Assembly (NCBI GenBank): GCA_964400355.1
Contig: CAYNTO010000040.1
Span: 1-14,620 of the forward strand
Direction of reading: 5' to 3'
DNA: 14,620 nucleotides
From: JACKAL01 sp964400355
GTDB taxonomy: Bacteria; Bdellovibrionota; Bdellovibrionia; Bdellovibrionales; JAGQZY01
This document shows, piece by piece, positions 1 to 6,265 of this stretch. The notes under the pieces are model-generated. The model did no database searches and was not told the DNA's origin. It saw nothing but the letters and a program-made list of their open reading frames with translations. Each line of letters opens with the position of its first letter. Position 1 is the stretch's first letter. Made by a program: the position numbers and the translations under genes.

Positions 1-1058
1 ATGCTTTGAGGACTGCTGTGCGTATCGATAACGATTCCGTCGCGATTGGGTGTGATCAACTCGGCAGCCCCAGCTACCGATGATATCACAACGGCGAGGC
101 CGGAGGCCATGGCCTCTAAAATCACCAATCCAAATGGCTCATAGAGCGTGGGAAAGAAAAAGATGTCGCTCGCCTGATAATAGCTTGCCACATCTTTTTG
201 CGCGGGCACAAAGCGAATGTGCTCTTCTAAACCCCACTCTTCGACCGTATTCATAAAACTTTCGGTGTTGCCCGCACCTACCGCAAGCACAATCACGTTC
301 GTAATCCCGTTTGAAACCAGTTCGCGCAATGTTTGTAAAATGAGTTGAATCCCTTTGCGCGCATTGAGCGCACCCACCGTTAACAGGACCGTAGCCTCTT
401 CGGGAATGGAGTGTTGGTGCCTGATGTTTTTACGCGCAAAGCGACCAGCATCTTCAAAACGAGAGGGAAAGTCGTCGACGCTCACGCCATGATAAACCAC
501 GTCGATGTTTTCATTTTTAATTTGAAAATGAGTCATCAGCTCTTTTTTAATGGAATGAGATATGGCGATATAATGTTTATTGTTGGTGTATAGAAGTTGC
601 TCATGGAGCAAATTCACACTGTTAAACGCCCCCTCGTAGGCCGAACGCAGATAGGTCTGTTTGGGATTGAGCTCAGCACTCAACCCGGACTCAATGTCTT
701 GCCATGCATGATGCACATACTGAACTTGTATTATATCTGAGAAAGGCAAAGCCGTTCCGGTGGACTGAATCAAAAATCCATCGCGCTTTGCTTTTGCCTT
801 TAGCGGAAACTGCCGCTTTAAGTTTAGAAGTGCTTGCAAATGATAGTGATTGAGTTTGAGTAAAATGGGGCTCGCAAATCGCTTGGAATAAACAACATGG
901 GTGAGATTGTTCCACACCCTTGAATCAGCGAACGTGTACGCATGCACATCGATGGGAAAGTGCGCTTGCATCCGATACAACAACTCCAGATTGGACCGCT
1001 CTTGTCCACCCCATGGGTTGAGATCATGAATACCAACTACCAGCTTCTTCACTTCCAT
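1..1058 (-). CDS. GT4-family glycosyltransferase, C-terminus cut by window edge
   Basis: This frame is open from an ATG at 1058 to the window edge (352 codons), so the C-terminus is missing. It reads as a GT-B fold, GT4-type retaining glycosyltransferase, which moves a sugar from a nucleotide-sugar donor onto a polysaccharide or lipid-linked acceptor at the inner face of the membrane. The N-terminal half opens with a beta strand then NPWGGQERS (residues 14-22), the glycine-rich acceptor-side loop usual in this family. The C-terminal Rossmann half starts near residue 223 (TVLLTVGALNARKG) and contains the E-x7-E donor-site motif with E307 and E315 in YEPFGLVILEA. It lies 79 bp after the O-antigen polymerase-like gene on the same strand, so both probably belong to one surface-polysaccharide locus continuing to the left. 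No Shine-Dalgarno sequence precedes the ATG. Sugar and acceptor specificity cannot be told. Confidence 0.88.
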   Translation of the reverse strand, partial: MEVKKLVVGIHDLNPWGGQERSNLELLYRMQAHFPIDVHAYTFADSRVWNNLTHVVYSKRFASPILLKLNHYHLQALLNLKRQFPLKAKAKRDGFLIQSTGTALPFSDIIQVQYVHHAWQDIESGLSAELNPKQTYLRSAYEGAFNSVNLLHEQLLYTNNKHYIAISHSIKKELMTHFQIKNENIDVVYHGVSVDDFPSRFEDAGRFARKNIRHQHSIPEEATVLLTVGALNARKGIQLILQTLRELVSNGITNVIVLAVGAGNTESFMNTVEEWGLEEHIRFVPAQKDVASYYQASDIFFFPTLYEPFGLVILEAMASGLAVVISSVAGAAELITPNRDGIVIDTHSSPQS

Positions 1059-1064
1059 AGGATA

Positions 1065-1070
1065 AATATA
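1065..1070 (-). promoter_or_regulatory. -10-like hexamer six bases before the glycosyltransferase start
   Basis: On the minus strand the hexamer TATATT (5 of 6 to TATAAT) ends six bases before the ATG at 1058. Transcription would then start about at the ATG itself, which fits the absence of a ribosome-binding site. The matching -35 position 17 bp upstream (TCAACT, 1088-1093) is poor, so this is only a candidate; the gene may also be read from the upstream polymerase gene. Confidence 0.3.
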
Positions 1071-1137
1071 CTTAGGTTTTTTTGCAGAGTTGAGTGGGAA
1101 CTCAAAATACGATCTGTTGCTGGACCAAAGGCGCCGC

Positions 1138-2613
1138 TCAATGGGAATCGTCGGATTTTATTTTTATCGATTCAAAGAGTGGATCTCTGAGGCTCATCAT
1201 GACCCCTGCAAACAGCCAAAAAAAACAGCTCTCGGGATTGTAAACGATCCCTTCACCACCATAGGAGCCCACTGTAATGGCCACAAGTGAGCTCCAAATT
1301 GCCAGTTGTGGTCCGATCAAGTGCACTCGTTTTTCATGGCGCCAAATTTGAAAACCTATAAACAAAATGCAACCGACTAGGAGCCCAACGATGATCACAC
1401 CGGGAATTCCCATCTCAATGAGCAGATGAACAAAGAGATTATCGGCGAAAAAATAACCCGGCTTAAAGTAGGTATCGCTTTTATTCGCATCACCAAAAGC
1501 TCCAGCCGCCGCCCCAGATCGAGAGAAGCCAGCTCCAAAAGGTATTTGTTGAGCATAGACCATAAAACGCTCCAGCGCTCCGCGCCGAGCTTGAGCCATT
1601 GCCTGAATATCAAAGGTAGAAGCACTGCGCTCCATCGCCATTTCGTTATCGCCGTACATTGTGACCGAGGCATCCATAAGGTAAGTGAGAGCAAATACCA
1701 CAACCACCGCAGCAAATCCCGCCCCGAGAACAGAGTACGCGCGCTTTGCCGCGGAAATCGGAAGACCACTGGTCACCATTGCCACAATGAAGAGAACAAC
1801 TGCCAGCACGCCTTTGCCAATTGCCGAACGCACTTGGCACATGACAAGTGCCAAACCAAAAAGCGGTAATGTTGCGATCTGAAAAAGCTGGAACAGTGCC
1901 GAACGCGCAGAGTAGATAGAATAAACGACAAATGGGAGAGTGAGGTAAATATAAACCGAGGGGCCACCGGGAACATTGGTGAGGCCAAAGGGGCGGAACG
2001 CATAACCCACAAATCTATTGAGCTGGATCTGATACCCTGGATGCAAAGACACCACGCTCGTTGGACCCTTCATACCTTGGTAGATTGTGAAAACTGTCTG
2101 CACGAACGCAAGGATAATGAAGAGCACAAACAACCGTTTCACGTCGCTTAAGTTATTGACCAGATAGTAGCCAAAAAAATACAGCAGGAACATACTCACA
2201 TAGACTTTTGCGCCGGCAACATTTGCAACCAACCCCAGAGAGTACGGGTTAAAGCATGTGACCACCACCCATGCGAAGTGAAGCAGGAACAATCCCACCA
2301 GCGGTGGAGATTTTTTGTATGTGTTTGGGCTGATAAAGAGCAATTTTAACAACAGCACCATCACAACCAGATCCGCACCAACGTGAACCAAAGGGTGATA
2401 ATTGGATACGATCTTAAAAAAACCCTGAAACCAAATAAAAGTAATAATAAGATGCAGCGAAAATTGGGCTGGAACATAAATAATCGCAATCAGCACCAAC
2501 GAGACTGCGGCGATGGATACGACTCTAAATCCGACATGATCCAGATACAATCCGAGGACAAAAACGCCGACGATGACCGCAGCGCCAAGCAACTTGGCAA
2601 AAACTCTATCCAT
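1138..2613 (-). CDS. O-antigen ligase/polymerase-like (Wzy/WaaL) membrane protein
   Basis: A 491-residue polytopic inner-membrane protein with about eleven to twelve hydrophobic segments spread over residues 8-475. It resembles the O-antigen ligase / Wzy polymerase superfamily (Wzy_C, PF04932), which joins undecaprenyl-linked oligosaccharides into chains or onto an acceptor in the periplasm. Supporting features are the QVRSAIG stretch around Arg262 at the end of a membrane segment, comparable to the conserved Arg/Ser-Arg-Gly site of this superfamily, a large polar loop at about 313-390, and the following DNLFVHLLIEMGIPG segment (391-405), which matches the usual asparagine/leucine-rich helix ending in GxxG. 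The start has no Shine-Dalgarno site. Neighbouring glycosyltransferases on both sides support a polysaccharide role. Sequence alone does not separate polymerase from ligase. Confidence 0.78.
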   Translation of the reverse strand: MDRVFAKLLGAAVIVGVFVLGLYLDHVGFRVVSIAAVSLVLIAIIYVPAQFSLHLIITFIWFQGFFKIVSNYHPLVHVGADLVVMVLLLKLLFISPNTYKKSPPLVGLFLLHFAWVVVTCFNPYSLGLVANVAGAKVYVSMFLLYFFGYYLVNNLSDVKRLFVLFIILAFVQTVFTIYQGMKGPTSVVSLHPGYQIQLNRFVGYAFRPFGLTNVPGGPSVYIYLTLPFVVYSIYSARSALFQLFQIATLPLFGLALVMCQVRSAIGKGVLAVVLFIVAMVTSGLPISAAKRAYSVLGAGFAAVVVVFALTYLMDASVTMYGDNEMAMERSASTFDIQAMAQARRGALERFMVYAQQIPFGAGFSRSGAAAGAFGDANKSDTYFKPGYFFADNLFVHLLIEMGIPGVIIVGLLVGCILFIGFQIWRHEKRVHLIGPQLAIWSSLVAITVGSYGGEGIVYNPESCFFWLFAGVMMSLRDPLFESIKIKSDDSH

Positions 2614-2624
2614 AATACAGTGAT

Positions 2625-2630
2625 AACATA
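2625..2630 (-). promoter_or_regulatory. weak -10-like hexamer upstream of the polymerase/ligase gene
   Basis: TATGTT on the minus strand (4 of 6 to consensus) ends 11 bases before the ATG at 2613, giving a predicted leader of about five bases. The -35 region is not recognisable. There is no Shine-Dalgarno sequence in the 15 bases before the ATG. Confidence 0.2.
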
Positions 2631-2680
2631 GGAATCTTTGAGATTGCAGGTAGCGGGTCTAGCTCCGCTGCATATTTACC

Positions 2681-2694
2681 GGCGAGATCTCGCC
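2681..2694. promoter_or_regulatory. perfect 14-bp palindrome between divergent polysaccharide genes
   Basis: GGCGAGATCTCGCC is identical to its own reverse complement, the expected shape of a site bound by a dimeric regulator. It sits in the 165-bp region between the leftward polymerase/ligase gene and the rightward glycosyltransferase, where one regulator could act on both. Nearby are a second dyad with arms AGCGG (2652-2656) and CCGCT (2665-2669) and the 8-bp palindrome AGCTAGCT (2718-2725). No T-run follows, so it does not look like a terminator. The regulator is unknown. Confidence 0.4.
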
Positions 2695-2765
2695 ATCACC
2701 ATCATCACTGGACCATGAGCTAGCTTGAGTGCGCAGATCCATACTCCTTTCTCGCATCTATGCAT

Positions 2766-2771
2766 TACAAT
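2766..2771 (+). promoter_or_regulatory. -10 hexamer for the rightward glycosyltransferase
   Basis: TACAAT (5 of 6 to TATAAT) ends seven bases before the ATG at 2779, placing the predicted transcript start at or next to that ATG. No clear -35 hexamer lies 16-18 bp upstream (ACTCCT at 17 bp). It overlaps a small dyad, TGCATT (2761-2766) and AATGCA (2773-2778). Confidence 0.35.
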
Positions 2772-2778
2772 AAATGCA

Positions 2779-3948
2779 ATGGGCACATTGATGGACGGTA
2801 AACCGATCGCCTTCTTATCTATCTCATCCCAACTGGGTGGAGCCGAGCGCTCGCTGATTGACCTCATTGAAGAGACGCAAGCGACATCGCGCTTCCCACC
2901 ACTGGTGATCCTTCCCGGTCACGGCCCACTGGAAGCGAAACTAAAAGCTCTCAACGTTTCTTACCTAACGATCGCCATGCCTTCCATTTACGAGAGAATT
3001 TCGCGCAGCAACCCCATAACGTTTTTCCTTTTCTTTGTGTTGGGAATGCCCATGTACCTCATTTACCTCTACCGCATCTACGCCACTCTCGAAAAGCTTA
3101 ACCCCCACTCTGTGCATAGCACTGGAATTAAAAATCACGCCCTGTGCTGTTGGCTTGCACAGCTTAACGGGTTTCACTATTACTTGCACCTGCGCGATTA
3201 CCTACATCCGGCACTGGCACAGTTCTTTAAATTTTTTAGCGGTAATAAAAAGATTCACTGGATTTCCGCATCACGAGCTATCACTCACAATCTCAAATGG
3301 CACATTCCCATTTTATACGACGGCCTTAAGAGCACGCAATTTTACAAAAACACCTCGCCCGCCTTAAAACAAAAACTGGGTCTCAGCGAACACACCAAAC
3401 TCGTGGGCCACGCCGCCGCACTCACACCTTGGAAAGGGCAGCTGGCGTTTATCGAAGCAGCGAACGAAGTTCTAAAAACTCGAAGCGACGTCCACTTTGC
3501 AATCATCGGCTCACTTATATATACCACCGCCGCCGACCGCGACTACGTTCAGCAGCTCAAAGACAGAGTTCAAGATCTTAAGATCACTGATCACGTGCAT
3601 TTTGTGCCGTTTATGGAAGACTCGCGCGCCATATACGACAGCCTAGATCTGTTCGTGCACTCCTCACTCACACCGGAGCCCTTTGGACGTGTGATTTTAG
3701 AGGCGCTTTTTTGTGAAGTTCCCGTCGTTGCGGCGCGCGCCGGGGGAGCGCTTGAGATTTTAAGACTGGAATCGGCAAAAGATATTCTGCACACCCCGGG
3801 AGATGTGTCTTCACTCGTGAATGCCATTAAAAAAGGGTTAGCATTTAAGAATAGCGATCTTATGGAACTGGTGCAAGATGCTAAAAACCGTTTTCCCGCA
3901 GAAATTTGTTATAAAAAACAGGTTGAGTATTTGAGTGAAGCTCATTAA
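2779..3948 (+). CDS. GT4-family glycosyltransferase
   Basis: A 389-residue GT-B glycosyltransferase. Residues 8-24 (GKPIAFLSISSQLGGAE) give the first beta strand and glycine-rich loop, the donor-binding half begins near HAAALTPWKGQ, and the E-x7-E motif is present as EPFGRVILE with E300 and E308. A strongly hydrophobic stretch at about residues 80-101 could bind or dip into the membrane, as in enzymes acting on lipid-linked acceptors. The frame is open upstream to a TTG at 2725, but family similarity begins only after residue 6 of the version given here, and a good -10 hexamer ends just before ATG 2779, so that start is preferred; ATG 2791 is also possible. None of these starts has a Shine-Dalgarno site. 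It diverges from the polymerase/ligase gene and probably acts in the same polysaccharide pathway. Substrate unknown. Confidence 0.85.
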   Translation: MGTLMDGKPIAFLSISSQLGGAERSLIDLIEETQATSRFPPLVILPGHGPLEAKLKALNVSYLTIAMPSIYERISRSNPITFFLFFVLGMPMYLIYLYRIYATLEKLNPHSVHSTGIKNHALCCWLAQLNGFHYYLHLRDYLHPALAQFFKFFSGNKKIHWISASRAITHNLKWHIPILYDGLKSTQFYKNTSPALKQKLGLSEHTKLVGHAAALTPWKGQLAFIEAANEVLKTRSDVHFAIIGSLIYTTAADRDYVQQLKDRVQDLKITDHVHFVPFMEDSRAIYDSLDLFVHSSLTPEPFGRVILEALFCEVPVVAARAGGALEILRLESAKDILHTPGDVSSLVNAIKKGLAFKNSDLMELVQDAKNRFPAEICYKKQVEYLSEAH

Positions 3949-3972
3949 CCTAAGTTTGAGTTTTGATGTGAA

Positions 3973-3978
3973 AAGGAG
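3973..3978 (+). promoter_or_regulatory. Shine-Dalgarno site that points to an AUC start codon
   Basis: AAGGAG sits six bases before ATC at 3985, an ideal spacing. The frame has a TGA stop at 3964 and no ATG, GTG or TTG between that stop and TTG 4006, which lies 27 bases after this site, too far to use it. This site therefore decides the start of the endonuclease gene. Confidence 0.7.
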
Positions 3979-3984
3979 TTCGCT

Positions 3985-4800
3985 ATCAAATTCTTAGTCG
4001 CGTTCTTGGTGTCTTTAATTGCCACCAACGCATTTGGGGAGAGCCAGTATTACGGCAATATCGCTGCGGATTCCCCGACCCTAAAAGAAGATCTTCACAC
4101 AATCCTGACAAGCGCCCACATCCGTAACCCCACTGGCCCCGACACCCTCGTCAAAAAATGCCCGGCCACGCAATGCTTTAAATACAAACCTGAGTCCTAC
4201 AATGGCGCCCGTAAACATTTGTTTGGGAGTTTGCATCTCGAGGGCCACTCTCACGACACCTATTCTCTATACACTTATTATTGTCCTCGGCTCATCACCA
4301 ACGCCGACCTCAATCCGAAGACGCCGCTGGCACCGATGCGCATTCCCGATTCCATTCAGGTGAACACCGAACACGTTTGGCCACAAAGCAAGTTTTCGAA
4401 AAAATTCCCAGAGAGTGAGCAAAAACCCAATCTTCACATTTTGCTGCCAGTGGATTCCAAGGTGAACTCCTTAAGAAGCAATTACCCCATGGGTAACGTG
4501 GTGGACGTAAAGAAGCAGGCCTGCGCGGAAGCGCGCCTGGGCCGCAATGCCCAAGGTGAAACGGTCTTTGAGCCGAGCGACACTGTAAAGGGCGACGTGG
4601 CTCGCGCTCTGTTTTATTTTTCTGTGCGCTTTGAGCTACCTATCGATAAAAATCAGGAAACAGCATTGCGCGAGTGGCATGATTTTGACCCGCCTGATGA
4701 ATTCGAAATCTGGCGCAATGATGCCATCTTCGCGGTCCAAAAAGATCGTAATCCTTTTATCGATCGCCCCGAAATGGTTGAGCAGATCGCAGATTTTTAG
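3985..4800 (+). CDS. secreted endonuclease I (EndA/NucM family), apparent AUC start
   Basis: A 271-residue exported nuclease of the endonuclease I family (PF04231), which nicks or degrades DNA and often RNA outside the cytoplasm using a beta-beta-alpha-metal fold. The signature is clear: NTEHVWPQS with catalytic-type His130 after Glu129, then NLHILLPVDSKVNSLRSN, carrying the Asn161 position that binds the metal and Arg164. From ATC 3985 the protein begins with Lys-Phe then a hydrophobic run to Ala-Phe-Gly near residue 18, a complete Sec signal peptide. Starting at TTG 4006 would remove the positive n-region and half the hydrophobic core and leave no ribosome site. Four cysteines remain in the mature part, compatible with disulfides. 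The gene begins 36 bp after a glycosyltransferase gene and could be co-transcribed. Either a real AUC start or a base error/mutation of ATG explains the start. Confidence 0.92.
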   Translation: MKFLVAFLVSLIATNAFGESQYYGNIAADSPTLKEDLHTILTSAHIRNPTGPDTLVKKCPATQCFKYKPESYNGARKHLFGSLHLEGHSHDTYSLYTYYCPRLITNADLNPKTPLAPMRIPDSIQVNTEHVWPQSKFSKKFPESEQKPNLHILLPVDSKVNSLRSNYPMGNVVDVKKQACAEARLGRNAQGETVFEPSDTVKGDVARALFYFSVRFELPIDKNQETALREWHDFDPPDEFEIWRNDAIFAVQKDRNPFIDRPEMVEQIADF

Positions 4801-4860
4801 CCATTAAAAGCGCCCATTTACGGCGTTGTGCCCCAAATCGTCACCCAAATTCTCTTTTAA

Positions 4861-4881
4861 GCTGTCTCAGATCGAGACAGC
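4861..4881. promoter_or_regulatory. inverted repeat with 8-bp perfect arms upstream of exported-protein gene
   Basis: Arms GCTGTCTC (4861-4868) and GAGACAGC (4874-4881) are exact reverse complements around a 5-nt centre. No T-run follows on either strand, so an intrinsic terminator for the endonuclease gene is unlikely. Its centre is about 50 bp upstream of the transcript start predicted from the -10 hexamer TAGAAT (4910-4915), and that promoter lacks a good -35, so an activator site is an attractive reading. A processed or Rho-linked 3' hairpin of the endonuclease mRNA is the alternative. Confidence 0.45.
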
Positions 4882-4909
4882 GGCGGCATGGTCTTCGCAA
4901 CTATCTGGA

Positions 4910-4915
4910 TAGAAT
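4910..4915 (+). promoter_or_regulatory. -10 hexamer for the small exported protein gene
   Basis: TAGAAT matches five of six bases of TATAAT and lies 25 bases before the ATG at 4940, leaving room for the strong Shine-Dalgarno AAGGAGGG at 4925-4932. The 17-bp-upstream hexamer (CATGGT) is far from TTGACA. Confidence 0.35.
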
Positions 4916-4939
4916 TAATGTCCGAAGGAGGGCAGCCCT

Positions 4940-5302
4940 ATGTTGAAACTAATTTTTATAACTGCACTGAGCCTCGTGAGTGTTTCTGCATTTGCGAAAT
5001 CCAAAGAGGTGATGGGCGTGCTTGCACGTTGTGATTGCCGTGAATCCACAATTGATGGAGAACGCAATTTGGGTAAAGTCACTAACGACAGCCCCACACG
5101 TTCCGAAGCCAATGCTCGCAACCAGGCGTACGGCTCTTGCTCCAAACGCGCTACAGACTCATTGTCGGTGACCATTTCCAATTGCCAATACATTAAGGTG
5201 ATCGATGAAAAAGTGAGTGAGACCAAATTTAAAAGACGCGTTGAGCGCATTAAAGACGACGAAGAGAACAACTTAGCCAACGATCTTTTGTCGACTCTAT
5301 AA
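4940..5302 (+). CDS. small exported four-cysteine protein, function unknown
   Basis: A 120-residue protein with a clean Sec signal peptide: Lys3, a hydrophobic core at residues 4-17 and a predicted Ala-Phe-Ala cut after residue 19. The mature part holds exactly four cysteines (31, 33, 67, 82), so two disulfides in the periplasm or outside the cell are likely. Its middle (SEANARNQAYGSCSKR, 55-70) is an alanine/polar helix ending at a cysteine; the tail (from about 87) is very rich in Lys, Arg, Glu and Asp and probably helical. The start is well set by AAGGAGGG at 4925-4932. A strong terminator follows, so it is probably its own transcription unit or the last gene after the endonuclease. No family was recognised and no function is proposed. 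Confidence 0.82.
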   Translation: MLKLIFITALSLVSVSAFAKSKEVMGVLARCDCRESTIDGERNLGKVTNDSPTRSEANARNQAYGSCSKRATDSLSVTISNCQYIKVIDEKVSETKFKRRVERIKDDEENNLANDLLSTL

Positions 5303-5318
5303 AAAAAGATATAACCAA

Positions 5319-5348
5319 GGCCTGTTGTTCAAAGCAGGTCTTTTTTTT
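5319..5348 (+). terminator. Rho-independent terminator
   Basis: An 8-bp stem, GGCCTGTT (5319-5326) against AGCAGGTC (5333-5340) with two G-T wobbles and a 6-nt loop, is followed at once by eight T residues (5341-5348). A run of seven A residues precedes it at 5301-5307. It begins 17 bases after the stop of the four-cysteine protein gene and ends only 17 bases before the next ATG, so the following gene needs its own promoter inside this short region or read-through. Confidence 0.88.
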
Positions 5349-5365
5349 GTTTAAAAGGTGACGCC

Positions 5366-5911
5366 ATGACGCGAACATTTATATTCATTCTTGTTGTTAG
5401 CTTTACACTCTCCGCGCGCGCTAAAATGGATGTTATTCATCTCCAGCACGGACTTCCCGCTCATTGTGGAATAGATAGCGTCGATACCAACAATTCATTC
5501 TTTAAAACCAATAGCATTCCAATTGTTGGTTACACGCGCGAACACAGCTCACTGCGCTTTACCTTTAATGTACGCGCGTGCGCAGATGCTCACATTAAAC
5601 TTTCAGCCTATACCGTAGACTACGCCTTTCTCAATGATTCCACGCTTCTCGTTAAACTTCAGCTCAACCCCTCTTATATCGAGTCCCTCTCTGAGCAGGG
5701 AAGCTGTTACCAAAAACATGTGCTAAACATCGGCACAATTCAACAGACAACCATTGTGCCTGTGGCGAGCGACATCAAAAAACGCTACGGAAAAATGATA
5801 GATCTCAACAACCTTACAGTTATCGTTGCTAACGATTATCAAAACGAACACAACGTACTCGACGTCACTAGCCTTAAAAAAATCGAAAGATTCACCGGCC
5901 AAACTCATTGA
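5366..5911 (+). CDS. exported protein of unknown function
   Basis: A 181-residue protein with a signal peptide (Arg3, hydrophobic core 5-15, Ala-Arg-Ala cut near residue 19). The mature part has three cysteines (34, 72, 114), a mostly beta-strand pattern of alternating polar and hydrophobic residues, and no membrane segment, so it should be a soluble periplasmic or secreted protein. The start is supported by AAGGTG at 5355-5360, five bases before ATG. It lies directly after a strong terminator; a very weak promoter-like pair (TTGTTC 5325-5330 and TGTTTA 5348-5353) overlaps that terminator. No family was recognised. Confidence 0.78.
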   Translation: MTRTFIFILVVSFTLSARAKMDVIHLQHGLPAHCGIDSVDTNNSFFKTNSIPIVGYTREHSSLRFTFNVRACADAHIKLSAYTVDYAFLNDSTLLVKLQLNPSYIESLSEQGSCYQKHVLNIGTIQQTTIVPVASDIKKRYGKMIDLNNLTVIVANDYQNEHNVLDVTSLKKIERFTGQTH

Positions 5912-5931
5912 TTAACACCCACCGTCAAGAT

Positions 5932-5960
5932 TCGACAAGCCGACCGGCCATTTGTATTCT
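5932..5960 (+). promoter_or_regulatory. sigma-70-type promoter for the 81-residue protein gene
   Basis: TCGACA (5932-5937, 5 of 6 to TTGACA) and TATTCT (5955-5960, 4 of 6 to TATAAT) are 17 bp apart. The predicted transcript start near 5967 would give a leader of about 16 bases holding AAGGCGG (5972-5978) before the ATG at 5983. An inverted repeat GGCCA/TGGCC (5946-5950 and 5962-5966) brackets the -10. Confidence 0.45.
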
Positions 5961-5982
5961 TTGGCCATAGCAAGGCGGTTTT

Positions 5983-6228
5983 ATGCTCGAAAAAGTGGCT
6001 TCGTTGGATGATCTTAAAATTTCAATTCAAGCAATCAACGTTAAAGACTACGGCGATTTTAAGCGCAAAACCGTTCTCTACATCAATCGTTTCCTAGAAA
6101 ACAAATCCCCCACACCGGCCACACGCAAAGCTCTTAGCGACATGGTGGATAAGATTCAATTTCACCCCAACCACGACATCGAGCGCACCCGTTTTTGGAC
6201 ACTTCAGCAATTAAAAGCTCTCAAGTAA
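5983..6228 (+). CDS. small cytoplasmic protein of unknown function
   Basis: An 81-residue protein without signal peptide, membrane segment or cysteine. It is charged and predicted to be largely helical, with several aromatic residues (Tyr23, Phe26, Tyr33, Phe37, Trp72). The start has a good ribosome site AAGGCGG five bases upstream and a candidate promoter before it, and codon use resembles that of its neighbours. It converges on the DsbA-like gene with 37 bp between stops. It was not recognised as a member of any known family, and an unrelated helical regulator or adaptor role cannot be judged. Confidence 0.7.
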   Translation: MLEKVASLDDLKISIQAINVKDYGDFKRKTVLYINRFLENKSPTPATRKALSDMVDKIQFHPNHDIERTRFWTLQQLKALK

Positions 6229-6237
6229 TTCCTCGTT

Positions 6238-6252
6238 CGCGCTCAGAGCGCG
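6238..6252. repeat. short GC-rich inverted repeat between convergent genes
   Basis: CGCGC (6238-6242) and GCGCG (6248-6252) form a dyad extended by TC/GA around a single A. It lies between the stops of two convergent genes, where a shared terminator is expected, but no T-run follows on either strand, so its terminator activity is uncertain. Confidence 0.35.
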
Positions 6253-6265
6253 CGCGCCATCTCGT

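Noticed and set aside
1090..1105. Small hairpin TTGAGT/ACTCAA between the polymerase and glycosyltransferase genes
   Set aside because: Only six pairs and no following T-run on the transcribed strand, so no support as a terminator.
1426..1869. 147-codon plus-strand frame inside the O-antigen polymerase-like gene
   Set aside because: It is Arg/His/Ser-rich shadow translation of a membrane-protein gene, without start signals.
2692..2707. CCATCACCATCATCAC, resembling a His-tag coding stretch
   Set aside because: It lies in a non-coding gap with no reading frame or vector-like surroundings; chance repeat of CAT/CAC.
2725..2778. TTG 2725 as start of the rightward glycosyltransferase
   Set aside because: The extra 18 residues are not glycosyltransferase-like, no ribosome site precedes the TTG, and a good -10 hexamer lies inside the extension.
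4915..5280. 121-codon minus-strand frame opposite the small exported protein gene
   Set aside because: The plus-strand gene has a ribosome site, signal peptide and terminator; the antisense frame is Ser/Leu-rich without features.
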